In this document: one piece after another, positions 54,718 to 62,165 of the stretch | Position numbering within the stretch: position 1 is the first letter of the stretch | Layout of the letters: each line of letters begins with the position of its first letter | From: Pedosphaera sp. | GTDB taxonomy: Bacteria; Verrucomicrobiota; Verrucomicrobiia; Limisphaerales; Pedosphaeraceae | Reading direction: 5' to 3' | Length of the DNA: 64,000 nucleotides | NCBI GenBank assembly: GCA_028293325.1 | Contig: JAQGPA010000080.1 | Location: 62,001-126,000 of the forward strand | Notes under the pieces: generated by a model | The model's input: the letters and a program-made list of their open reading frames with translations, nothing else | What the model was told of the DNA's origin: nothing | Databases searched by the model: none | Program-made: the position numbers and the translations under genes

Positions 54718-55737
54718 GTGAAACGCAAACTCAAAATTTTGGCGCTCTTCGATGCCATCGCGCCCACCACGCTCGACCAGGACTTAAGCGCGGAGTTCAA
54801 AACCGAGGACTGGAAGACCGAGGCCAATGTCCTTGCCGCACTCAACGAACTCGGCCATGCCACTGAACATCTCGCCATTTTTGACAATCTGGATTTGCTG
54901 CAACAGAAGATGCAGAGCTTCACGCCTGATGTTATTTTTAATCTTGCCGATCAGTTTAAGAACAACCGCGCGTTCGACCAGCACATCGTTTCGTTATTAG
55001 CCATGCAGGGATTTCCCTTCACCGGTTGCGGTTCCACCGGCCTCACGCTTTGTAAACACAAAGGCATCTCCAAAAAGATTCTGAGCTATCATCGCATCCA
55101 CGTGCCGGAATTTGTGACCATTGCGCGGGGCAAACGAATCGCCCGCCCCAAACGGCTCAAGTTTCCCATTCTGGTCAAGCCCCTCAAGGAGGAGGCCTCC
55201 TATGGCATCTCACAGGCCTCCTTCGTTGAAACCGATGAGCAATTCAAGGAACGCGTTCAGTTCCTGCATGAGAAGCACGATAGCGATGTCATTGCTGAGG
55301 AATACATTGAAGGCCGCGAACTGTATGTGAGTATCCTGGGCAACCACCGGCTCCAGGTCTTCCCCATTCGCGAACTTGTCTTCAAGGAAGTCCCGCCGGA
55401 TGAACCCAAAATCGCCACCTATCGCGCCAAATGGGACGAGGACTACCGAAAAAAATGGGGTCTCCAAAATCAATTCGCCGAGGGTCTCGATCCCGCCCTT
55501 GCTTCCACCATTGAACAGACCTGTAAACGCATTTACCATCTGCTCACCATTGATGGCTACGCCCGCGTGGACCTGCGCGTCACGCCCAAAAATGAGGTTT
55601 ATTTCATTGAGGCAAATCCAAATCCCATTCTCGCCCAGGACGAAGACTTCGCGCTGTCGGCACTCAAGGCAAACCTTTCGTACCCCCAGTTGATTGACCG
55701 GATTATCCGCCTTGGCTTGAACACGGTGCGTGATTAG
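54718..55737 (+). CDS. ATP-grasp ligase, D-alanine-D-alanine-ligase-like
   Basis: Start GTG 54718, two bases after the peptidase stop; an in-frame ATG at 54592 lies inside the peptidase gene. The 339-residue protein has the Ddl-like fold: an N-terminal domain (LKILALFDAIAPTTLD, DVIFNLADQF), FTGCGSTGLTLCKHKGISKKI, the ATP-grasp loop FPILVKPLKEEASYGIS, and the metal ligands in RVDLRVTPKNEVYFIEANPNPIL. It should join a carboxylate to an amine with ATP. Sequence differs from housekeeping Ddl (the activation EAN is kept, the D-Ala loop is not evident), so the product is more likely a special peptide. Confidence 0.85.
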   Translation: MKRKLKILALFDAIAPTTLDQDLSAEFKTEDWKTEANVLAALNELGHATEHLAIFDNLDLLQQKMQSFTPDVIFNLADQFKNNRAFDQHIVSLLAMQGFPFTGCGSTGLTLCKHKGISKKILSYHRIHVPEFVTIARGKRIARPKRLKFPILVKPLKEEASYGISQASFVETDEQFKERVQFLHEKHDSDVIAEEYIEGRELYVSILGNHRLQVFPIRELVFKEVPPDEPKIATYRAKWDEDYRKKWGLQNQFAEGLDPALASTIEQTCKRIYHLLTIDGYARVDLRVTPKNEVYFIEANPNPILAQDEDFALSALKANLSYPQLIDRIIRLGLNTVRD

Positions 55738-55829
55738 CCGTCGGCCTGCCAGTTCCAACAAACCCGGCTTTTTGGCTTTAGAGCAATATTTTAAGATGCG
55801 CGGCCCATCAACTTGTGCGTTATTACAAT

Positions 55830-56288
55830 ATGGTTGCAAAAGCCATCTCGGCCCGACAACCCAGCTTGGTTAAACAGTTCTCGGTCTTCACCGCCAACCG
55901 GCTGGGACGCCTCTATGACCTCACCGCCCTCCTCGGCTCGCACCAAGTCCACGTCCTCGCCCTGACTGTTCTGGACACCACCGACAGCGCCATTATCCGC
56001 CTAGTCACCGACGACCCCGAACGCGCGCGCGAGCTATTGCACCAAAACGAATTCGCCTATACTGAAAGTGAAGTCATCGTCGTCGAACTCGATTCCACCA
56101 CGGAACTGGGCAAACTCATGGCCGCCTTGCTCGAAGCCGAAATTAACATCAACTATCTCTACTCCTTCATCCCTCACCCGCAGGGCAAATCCATCATGGC
56201 CCTCAGCATGGAAGACAATGAAATGGCCGAGAAAGTCCTCACCCGCCACCAATTCCGCGTCCTCCGCCAAACCGACATCTCCCGTTAA
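55830..56288 (+). CDS. Tandem ACT-domain protein
   Basis: Start at ATG 55830; a GTG at 55815 is in frame. The 152-residue protein has two ACT-like domains: KQFSVFTANRLGRLYDLTA (about 14-33) to the first DPERARELLH, then EVIVVELDSTTELGKLMAAL and INYLYSFIPHPQGKSIMAL. ACT domains bind amino acids and regulate metabolism. No catalytic domain is attached, so it may be a stand-alone regulatory protein. It is 92 bases after the ATP-grasp gene on the same strand. Confidence 0.85.
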   Translation: MVAKAISARQPSLVKQFSVFTANRLGRLYDLTALLGSHQVHVLALTVLDTTDSAIIRLVTDDPERARELLHQNEFAYTESEVIVVELDSTTELGKLMAALLEAEININYLYSFIPHPQGKSIMALSMEDNEMAEKVLTRHQFRVLRQTDISR

Positions 56289-56337
56289 GTGCGCCCGTCC
56301 CTCCCAGTTCGGAGTTCAAGCTTCAGCTTGTCCCACT

Positions 56338-56385
56338 TCTCATCCGTGTTTATCCTGCGCATCCGTGGGTAAACAATCCGGTTCC
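56338..56385. repeat. Dispersed phased repeat, second copy
   Basis: TCTCATCCGTGTTTATCCTG followed by CGCATCCGTGGGTAAAC shows the same type of CATCCG/GTTTATC phasing as the tract at 48226-48295. It lies between the convergent ACT-domain and glucokinase genes, where it could contribute to transcript ends. Confidence 0.35.
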
Positions 56386-56388
56386 ATT

Positions 56389-57414
56389 TTAGCCCCGCAC
56401 CGGACTTGCAATACTCCCCGCCCCAAACGCCGCATAATGCCCCGCCCCCAGCAGCGCCGTCTTGGGATTCAGCACCACCCGCACCGGAATCGCCTCCAGC
56501 AATGACCGCATCCTTCCCTTGCTGAACAACGCCTCCAGAAAATTCCCCGCCTGCAATCGCGCCAAAATCTTCGGCGCAATCCCCCCGCCGATATATATCC
56601 CGCCCGTCGCCATTACCTTCAGCGCCAGGTTCCCCGCCTCCGCCCCGTAATAAGTCACAAACAATTCCAGCGCCTGAACGCACCGCGAACTCTCATGCTT
56701 CAACGCCGCCTCCGAAATCAGCGCCGCCGCATCCCCCTGCGCCAGCGCCTCCGCCAACCCCGCTGGCTCATCCCCGCGCCCCGTGTCCCGCAAAAATTGA
56801 TAGATATTATACAATCCTGCGCCCGACAGCACCTTCTCCCAACTCACATGCCCAAACCGCCCGTTCATATACTCGAACAATTCCGCGTCCAACTTGGTCA
56901 ACGGCGCAAAATCACAATGTCCCCCCTCGCACGCAAACGGATGATGCCTCTGTCCATCCCAGAAAAGTCCCGCCTCTCCCAAACCCGTCCCCGCCGAGAT
57001 AATCGCCGCATTGCCTATTGCGTTGGGATCTCCGGCATTTAACACCCTCAAATCTGCCGACTCCAATTCCGCCAGCCCATACCCGTTCGACTCCAAATCA
57101 TTTAGCAACGAGACCGACTCCAACTTCAGTTCTTCCGCCATCTCCACCGCCTCCACCACCCACGGCAGATTCGTCACCTGCACCCGCCCGTTTTTCACCG
57201 GCCCCGCAATTCCAAAACATGCCGCCTCAATCTCCGGCGCCCCCTTCACCGCCACGAAATCCCTCACAATATCCTGCAAGTGCGCGAACCTGCGACTGGC
57301 ATAACTCCCCTCCGCCGCCAATTTCACGCGCTGCCCTTCAACTTCAAAGAGCCCCAAATTCACTTTTGTTCCGCCAATATCGCCACCTAGGATCATGCTG
57401 GAATTGAACGTCAT
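56389..57414 (-). CDS. glk: Glucokinase
   Basis: Start placed at ATG 57414; ATG 57396 is an alternative and the frame is open to 57486. The 341-residue ROK-less Glk-type kinase has the phosphate-1 motif MILGGDIGGTKVNLGLF, FGIAGPVKNGRVQVTNLPWV, the catalytic Asp in LNDLESNGYG, and ISAGTGLGEAGLFWDG. GHCDFAPLTKLDAEL matches the bacterial glucokinase family (PF02685). It phosphorylates glucose with ATP. It is divergent from trxA across a shared promoter-operator region. Confidence 0.9.
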   Translation of the reverse strand: MTFNSSMILGGDIGGTKVNLGLFEVEGQRVKLAAEGSYASRRFAHLQDIVRDFVAVKGAPEIEAACFGIAGPVKNGRVQVTNLPWVVEAVEMAEELKLESVSLLNDLESNGYGLAELESADLRVLNAGDPNAIGNAAIISAGTGLGEAGLFWDGQRHHPFACEGGHCDFAPLTKLDAELFEYMNGRFGHVSWEKVLSGAGLYNIYQFLRDTGRGDEPAGLAEALAQGDAAALISEAALKHESSRCVQALELFVTYYGAEAGNLALKVMATGGIYIGGGIAPKILARLQAGNFLEALFSKGRMRSLLEAIPVRVVLNPKTALLGAGHYAAFGAGSIASPVRG

Positions 57415-57477
57415 CTGGCCAAAAACTTCCAATCCTAACTTCAGCATTGATACTGGAGTGTGCCCGCATGTCACTTT

Positions 57478-57506
57478 GTTGACCAATCAGTCAACTCGAT
57501 TATATT
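57478..57506 (+). promoter_or_regulatory. Predicted promoter of trxA with overlapping operator
   Basis: On the plus strand, TTGACC (57479-57484), a 16-base spacer and TATATT (57501-57506) form a good sigma-70 promoter, giving a leader of about 105 bases to trxA. An inverted repeat GTTGAC-N6-GTCAAC (57478-57495) overlaps the -35 and spacer. Its core TTGACCAATCAGTCAA matches 13 of 16 bases with the site upstream of the TetR gene. Confidence 0.55.
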
Positions 57507-57618
57507 GTGTCGGGTGATTATTGATATCCCTCGCGTCCGCTCGTAGTGGCCCAATGCCAATCCGCCATTGGGCCCTCAGGCTGGCGCTCTTGTGCAAACC
57601 AGTGGCGGATCTGAATCG

Positions 57619-57975
57619 ATGGCTATGAATACAAATAAAACTGTGCTCGAACTGAACCAACCCGTGACCGTGGACGACAACTCCTTCGCCACCGAAGTCC
57701 TTAATTCCGACTTCCCCGTCCTCGTCGATATCTGGGCGGAATGGTGCGGTCCCTGCCGCATGATCGGCCCCATTGTTGACAGCCTGGCCGCACAGTATGC
57801 CGGCAAAATTAAAGTCGCCAAAGTCAACTCCGACACCAGTCCAAAAATCTGCCAGGAATTTGTAATCCGCAGCATCCCCACGCTCCTGTTCTTCAAGCGC
57901 GGCGTACTGGTCAACCGCGTTGTTGGCGCCGTCTCCCGCACCATGCTCATGGAGAAGCTGAACGCTCTGTTGTGA
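57619..57975 (+). CDS. trxA: Thioredoxin
   Basis: Start placed at ATG 57619 (MAMNTNKTVLEL); ATG 57625 is also possible. The 118-residue protein has the thioredoxin fold: DFPVLVDIWAEWCGPCRMIG with redox Cys43 and Cys46, VAKVNSDTSPKICQEF, and the cis-Pro in IRSIPTLLFFKRG. It reduces protein disulfides. The neighbouring TetR gene and shared operator-like site suggest inducible expression. Confidence 0.95.
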   Translation: MAMNTNKTVLELNQPVTVDDNSFATEVLNSDFPVLVDIWAEWCGPCRMIGPIVDSLAAQYAGKIKVAKVNSDTSPKICQEFVIRSIPTLLFFKRGVLVNRVVGAVSRTMLMEKLNALL

Positions 57976-58018
57976 TTGCGTTCCCATTACTCTTGACGCA
58001 CCCAGAAGCAGTGTTAAT

Positions 58019-58034
58019 TTAACTAAACAGTCAA
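58019..58034. promoter_or_regulatory. TetR operator-like site upstream of the regulator gene
   Basis: TTAACTAAACAGTCAA is an imperfect palindrome matching 13 of 16 bases with the site in the trxA/glk promoter region. It ends 13 bases before the TetR ATG, so autoregulation is likely. A direct repeat AACTAAAC also occurs (58021-58028 and 58033-58040). Confidence 0.5.
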
Positions 58035-58047
58035 CTAAACACCTCTT

Positions 58048-58650
58048 ATGGGACGAACCAGCGATGCGAAAGAAAAACTGCTGCAGGTGGCTTTCGAGCT
58101 CATCTGGCAGCAAAGCTATGGCTCGGTCAGCGTGGATGACATTTGCGAGCGTGCCAAAGTCAAGAAGGGCAGCTTCTACTATTTCTTCCCCTCCAAGTCG
58201 GACCTCGCCGTCGCCGCTTACGAAGAGCATTGGCAGTGCAACCGTCCCAAATACGACCGGGTTTTTTCCCCCTTGGTACCGCCACTCGAACGAATCGATA
58301 CTTACTGCAAACTGCTTTACGAGGGCCAAAAAGCGAAACAGGAAAAAACCGGACGCGTCCTCGGCTGTCCCTTCGCTTCCGTCGGCTCGGAATTGAGCAC
58401 GCAGGACGAAAAGATTCGTCAGAAGTCCCAGGAAATGTTCGATCGAATGTGTAAATATTTGGAAAATACTCTCCGCGATGCCCACAAGGAAGGCTTGATC
58501 GAAAAACAGGATTTCTCCGCCAAGGCGTCGGCCATTTTCTGCCTCGTCATGGGCATGCTCCTTCAAGCCAAGGTCAAAAATGATTCCGAAGTCCTCCGCA
58601 ACCTCGGCCCCATTGTTCTTCAAATGATTGGTGCCACTGTTCCAGCCTAA
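58048..58650 (+). CDS. TetR/AcrR-family transcriptional regulator
   Basis: A 200-residue regulator. The N-terminal helix-turn-helix has KEKLLQVAFELIWQQSYGSV, SVDDICERAKVKKGSFYYFF and the closing PSKSDLAVAAYEEHW. The C-terminal domain (about 75-195), with a TGRVLGCPFASVGSELS segment, resembles the TetR_C_16/LmrA-like group. The signal is unknown. Matching sites before this gene and before trxA/glk suggest that it represses both. Confidence 0.9.
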   Translation: MGRTSDAKEKLLQVAFELIWQQSYGSVSVDDICERAKVKKGSFYYFFPSKSDLAVAAYEEHWQCNRPKYDRVFSPLVPPLERIDTYCKLLYEGQKAKQEKTGRVLGCPFASVGSELSTQDEKIRQKSQEMFDRMCKYLENTLRDAHKEGLIEKQDFSAKASAIFCLVMGMLLQAKVKNDSEVLRNLGPIVLQMIGATVPA

Positions 58651-58665
58651 ACAGCTCGCCGGTTT

Positions 58666-59001
58666 TCACCGTCCCCCAACCCGCGCTGGCACGAGTCCCA
58701 GCGGCATCCAGTGACTCGATACTAACTTCGCCATTTCAAATATCGTAACTCGGGCCTTGCCGCCAAAGATGACCTGAAGTTTTTCGTCCGCATTAATAAT
58801 TATTTTGTGCTCCTTGTCCTGCAAACCGTGCTTCCGGATATAATCCCATAATCGCTTGGTCAATTCGCTCCGCGGCAGCGGACTGTTTCCGATAATCTCT
58901 GAAAGTTTATCATCCGGTTGCACCGGCTTCATGAATCCCCAGGCAGACTTTCGCCTGCCTTTCGTTCCGACAATTCTTCCAGTCATAAAGTCTGTGATCA
59001 T
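58666..59001 (-). CDS. SWIB/MDM2-domain protein
   Basis: A 111-residue protein made of one SWIB domain: FMKPVQPDDKLSEIIGNSPL, PRSELTKRLWDYIRKHGLQD and IIINADEKLQVIFGGKARVT. SWIB domains occur in eukaryotic chromatin-remodelling complexes and in chlamydiae and some other bacteria, where they may bind DNA or topoisomerase. A basic N-terminus (TGRIVGTKGRRKS) precedes it. ATG 58986 is an alternative start. The gene is convergent with the TetR gene, 15 bases apart. Confidence 0.88.
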   Translation of the reverse strand: MITDFMTGRIVGTKGRRKSAWGFMKPVQPDDKLSEIIGNSPLPRSELTKRLWDYIRKHGLQDKEHKIIINADEKLQVIFGGKARVTIFEMAKLVSSHWMPLGLVPARVGGR

Positions 59002-59218
59002 CTACATACTACCCGACACACCGCGGCCTTCCATGGGGTTTTCTCCTCACGGTCGAGAACACCGCCATCCCAGGCTCTGTTCGCAATGTATATTGTTGTC
59101 ACTATTACAGACCAAACAGCCACGACCGGCGTTCAATTAATCGCTCCATTTCTCTTGGGGAAAAGCCCCATCTATCTTTCCGCCGTCACTGGTGGGATTT
59201 TCCAGCAAGGAGATTATC

Positions 59219-59806
59219 ATGAACAGAAAAGCTCAACGTCGTCCGGCAACTAATGCCCGGCGAAATCAACAGCGGACGCGCGACTCCGGAGTGCCCAACG
59301 CCGGCAAGGGCCAACGCGAAGATGTTCGCGGCTCAGGCGTGTATCCAATTTCCGGTCCTTGGCCGCGCGGCAAGGCGCCCATTCGCACCGAAGCCGCTTG
59401 GGGTCACACAGCCACTCGCGGCCGAACCGCCCCACGCCCATCCTCCGGCAAACGCACCGCTCCACCCGAACAGGAAATTCCCCGCTCTCAGTGGGTAAAA
59501 TTTTTTGACACCTTCAGCAAAAACCATAACAACTGGCCCACCACCGTCGAGGTAACTGGCCGCAGCCGGCGCTCGCAGACAGAAGCGCGGCGATTGCCGT
59601 TGCTTGGGATCACCATCGATTTAAAAAATCGTCTCGACAAGGACACCACCTCCATCATTTTGTATCTGCAACCCAACGTGCATTTGAGCCATACCGTCCC
59701 CCGCACCAAACGGGTGATTTTGCGTGAGGATCGGCAGGAACTTGAGATTGCCTCCGCTGGCGGAGAGAAGGCCATCATTCGTTTCAAACCTCCCTCCCGG
59801 AAATAA
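59219..59806 (+). CDS. DUF5335-like basic protein with disordered N-terminus
   Basis: Start at ATG 59219 with an AAGGAGA ribosome-binding site five bases before it; a start at 59192 is less likely. The 195-residue protein has a basic, low-complexity N-terminal half (Arg, Pro, Ala, Thr; about 1-90) containing GSGVYPISGPWPRGKAPIRT, a short motif that recurs in small proteins of environmental bacteria. The second half resembles DUF5335: IPRSQWVKFFDTFSKNHNNW, TVEVTGRSRRSQTEARRLPL, LGITIDLKNRLDKDTTSIIL. DUF5335 proteins have no known function but are common in stress-associated loci. Confidence 0.7.
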   Translation: MNRKAQRRPATNARRNQQRTRDSGVPNAGKGQREDVRGSGVYPISGPWPRGKAPIRTEAAWGHTATRGRTAPRPSSGKRTAPPEQEIPRSQWVKFFDTFSKNHNNWPTTVEVTGRSRRSQTEARRLPLLGITIDLKNRLDKDTTSIILYLQPNVHLSHTVPRTKRVILREDRQELEIASAGGEKAIIRFKPPSRK

Positions 59807-59947
59807 ATTCGCCCTCCGCCCGTCGCGATATTTCGCTAGTTGCTTCTCAACGCTGCCCGCCACTTGCGCTGCCAGCGACAACAAAATCATCGTAACAGCA
59901 GCAACCCATTTCATCTGCCGAATCGAAATCGTCTTCACAAAGTTTCG

Positions 59948-61459
59948 TCAATTCGACCGCCCTTTCCGCTTCGCGATCAACTCCCCAAACCGCCCGCGTG
60001 CCTCCTGCCACATCTGGCTCATCTTCGCATCCGGCACAAACTCACGCATGTCCGACGACGCCCTCACAATCCCCCGCAAGTCCCCCAGATTCTTGATCTC
60101 GCCCGCCGCGCGCGCCTGCACCAGCACATTGCCCAGCCCCGTCGCCTCCACCGGCCCCGCCAACACCGGGCGATTGCATGCATCCGCCGCAAATTGATTC
60201 AGCAAATTATTTTGCGACCCGCCACCCACCACATGAATCACCTCGATGGTCTCGCCCGTCAATTCCTCCAGCGAACCAATCACCGTGTGATATTTCAACG
60301 CCAGGCTCTCCAGCGCGCAACGCACCAGCGCCCCCTCCGTCTCCGGCACCGGTTGCCCCGTCTCCCGGCAATATTCCTGAATCGCCGCCGGCATGTCCGG
60401 CGGATTTAAAAATCGATCATCGTTTGGATCCACCAGCGAACGCAACGCCGGTGCTTCCGCCGCCACCCGCACCAACTCCGCATAATCCCACGTGCGCCCG
60501 TGCGCTTCAAACGCCCGCTTGCACTGCTGCACCAGCCACATTCCCATGATGTTTTTCAGCAGCCGGTACGTCGAATCCACGCCGCCCTCATTGGTCATGT
60601 TCAGCTCCAGCGTGCGCGGGGACAGCAGCGCCTCCTTCACTTCCACTCCCAGCAGCGACCACGTTCCGGAACTCAGGTATGCCCAGTTCGACCTGCCCGT
60701 GTGCGACGTTGGCACCGCCGCCACTGCCGACCCCGTGTCATGCTCCGCAGGCGCAATCACATTGATGCTGCCCAACCCGGTCCGGTCCGCCAGCGATTGC
60801 CGCATCGAACCAATTTTCGTTCCCGGCGAAACAATCTCCGGAAATATTTTCGTCGGCAGTTCAAATTTCTCCAGCATGTCAAACGCCCACGTCCGCTTGG
60901 CGGGATTGAAACATTGCGTCGTCGTCGCGATGCTGAACTCGCTCACCCGCGCGCCGGATAAACACCAGTTCAGATAATCCGGCATCGTCAGCAATGTTTC
61001 CGCTGCCGCCAGAACTTCCGGACTGTTCCGTTGCAATGCCAGCAACTGGTAAAGCGTGTTCAGTTCCATGAACTGCAACCCGGTCGCCGCAAAAATCTCC
61101 TGGCGCGGCACCCGTTTGAACGCCTTCTCCAGCATCCCGCGCGTCCGCGGATCGCGATAATTATACGGCTGCCCCAGCAATTCGCCGCTCTTGGAGAGCA
61201 GCGCAAAATCCACGCCCCACGTATCCACTCCCACCGACACCACCGATTTTCCGAACCGCCGCGCCGCCAGCGTCAGGCCGGTTTGAATTTCATTCCACAG
61301 TCGCAGAATGTCCCAGCGCAGGCTGTCGGCGATGGCCACCGGTCCGTTCGGAAAACGATGCAGCTCTTCCAACCGCATCCGCCGCCCGTCCCAGCAGCCC
61401 GCAATCACGCGGCCGCTCTCCGCGCCCAAATCCACTCCCAGATAAATTTGTTCGGTCAT
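59948..61459 (-). CDS. rhaB: Rhamnulokinase
   Basis: A 503-residue FGGY-type kinase. It has LGVDLGAESGRVIAG at the start, VSVGVDTWGVDFALLSKSG for substrate and catalytic Asp, the ATP-binding SSGTWSLLGVEV, and IHVVGGGSQNNLLNQFAADA. It phosphorylates L-rhamnulose, whose later cleavage gives lactaldehyde. The rha isomerase and aldolase are not in the window. It begins 13 bases after the end of lutC on the same strand, suggesting one operon. Confidence 0.92.
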   Translation of the reverse strand: MTEQIYLGVDLGAESGRVIAGCWDGRRMRLEELHRFPNGPVAIADSLRWDILRLWNEIQTGLTLAARRFGKSVVSVGVDTWGVDFALLSKSGELLGQPYNYRDPRTRGMLEKAFKRVPRQEIFAATGLQFMELNTLYQLLALQRNSPEVLAAAETLLTMPDYLNWCLSGARVSEFSIATTTQCFNPAKRTWAFDMLEKFELPTKIFPEIVSPGTKIGSMRQSLADRTGLGSINVIAPAEHDTGSAVAAVPTSHTGRSNWAYLSSGTWSLLGVEVKEALLSPRTLELNMTNEGGVDSTYRLLKNIMGMWLVQQCKRAFEAHGRTWDYAELVRVAAEAPALRSLVDPNDDRFLNPPDMPAAIQEYCRETGQPVPETEGALVRCALESLALKYHTVIGSLEELTGETIEVIHVVGGGSQNNLLNQFAADACNRPVLAGPVEATGLGNVLVQARAAGEIKNLGDLRGIVRASSDMREFVPDAKMSQMWQEARGRFGELIAKRKGRSN

Positions 61460-61472
61460 ATTTCCTTCGTTG

Positions 61473-62165
61473 TCAGAGACAAAGAATGGTCAGTTTCTTC
61501 GGTCCATGTGCGCCCAAAACCAATATGCGTTCGATGTCCCCCGTGCGGCTCGGCCCGGTGATCAACGAAATAAAACTCGGATAATTCGCCGCGTACTTGC
61601 TTTTCAACAATTCAAATCCCGCCTGTAAATCCGGCAGCAACTTTTCCCGGCGCACCACCACCACATGATGCGGCGGCAACACGGAAAGCGCCCGCCCGCC
61701 CGCGCTGCGGCTCGTCACCAGCACGCTCCCGGTCTGCGCAATCAACGCATCGCACTCCGTCACCCCCGCATCGCACTGCTCCAATTCCCGCACGTCGTAA
61801 GTCGCATCCGTGCGGCACACCGGCAACCCGAGCGCGTCACACGCCACTTGCGTCAACTCGCCCTGATGACTCCCAATGCGCTTCCATCCATCCGCATCGC
61901 GCAGTTTGATCAACGCCGCCGTCAGTTCTTCGCGACTGTTCAACAATTGAAAATCCGTCTTCAACTCCGCGGAGTTCGTGCGAAACAGCGCCACCCGCTC
62001 CTCAAAACTATCGCCGACCAACGGCAGCCATTGACGCGTGCTGCTCGGCCCGGGCGAAACCGCCGGGCCATGATGCCCCGCGCCAGTTCCATGCGCGCCC
62101 GGTTTCGGCGCAGTGACCGTCAACGCCTCGCGGATGCGTCCCAAAATCTGTTCGCGATCGCTCAT
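61473..62165 (-). CDS. lutC: Lactate utilization protein C (LUD domain)
   Basis: Start ATG 62165 overlaps the lutB stop (ATGA). The 230-residue protein has the LUD-domain pattern: an N-terminal MSDREQILGRIREAL, DGWKRIGSHQGELTQVACDA, the sensor block GVTECDALIAQTGSVLVTSR and LITGPSRTGDIERILVLGAH at the end. With LutA and LutB it oxidises L-lactate to pyruvate. A glycine/histidine-rich linker lies near residue 30. Confidence 0.9.
   Translation of the reverse strand: MSDREQILGRIREALTVTAPKPGAHGTGAGHHGPAVSPGPSSTRQWLPLVGDSFEERVALFRTNSAELKTDFQLLNSREELTAALIKLRDADGWKRIGSHQGELTQVACDALGLPVCRTDATYDVRELEQCDAGVTECDALIAQTGSVLVTSRSAGGRALSVLPPHHVVVVRREKLLPDLQAGFELLKSKYAANYPSFISLITGPSRTGDIERILVLGAHGPKKLTILCL

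Noticed and set aside
57487-58623. 378-codon minus-strand open frame
   Set aside because: It lies antisense to trxA and the TetR gene, both of which have clear family motifs, and its translation has low-quality composition and no recognisable domain.
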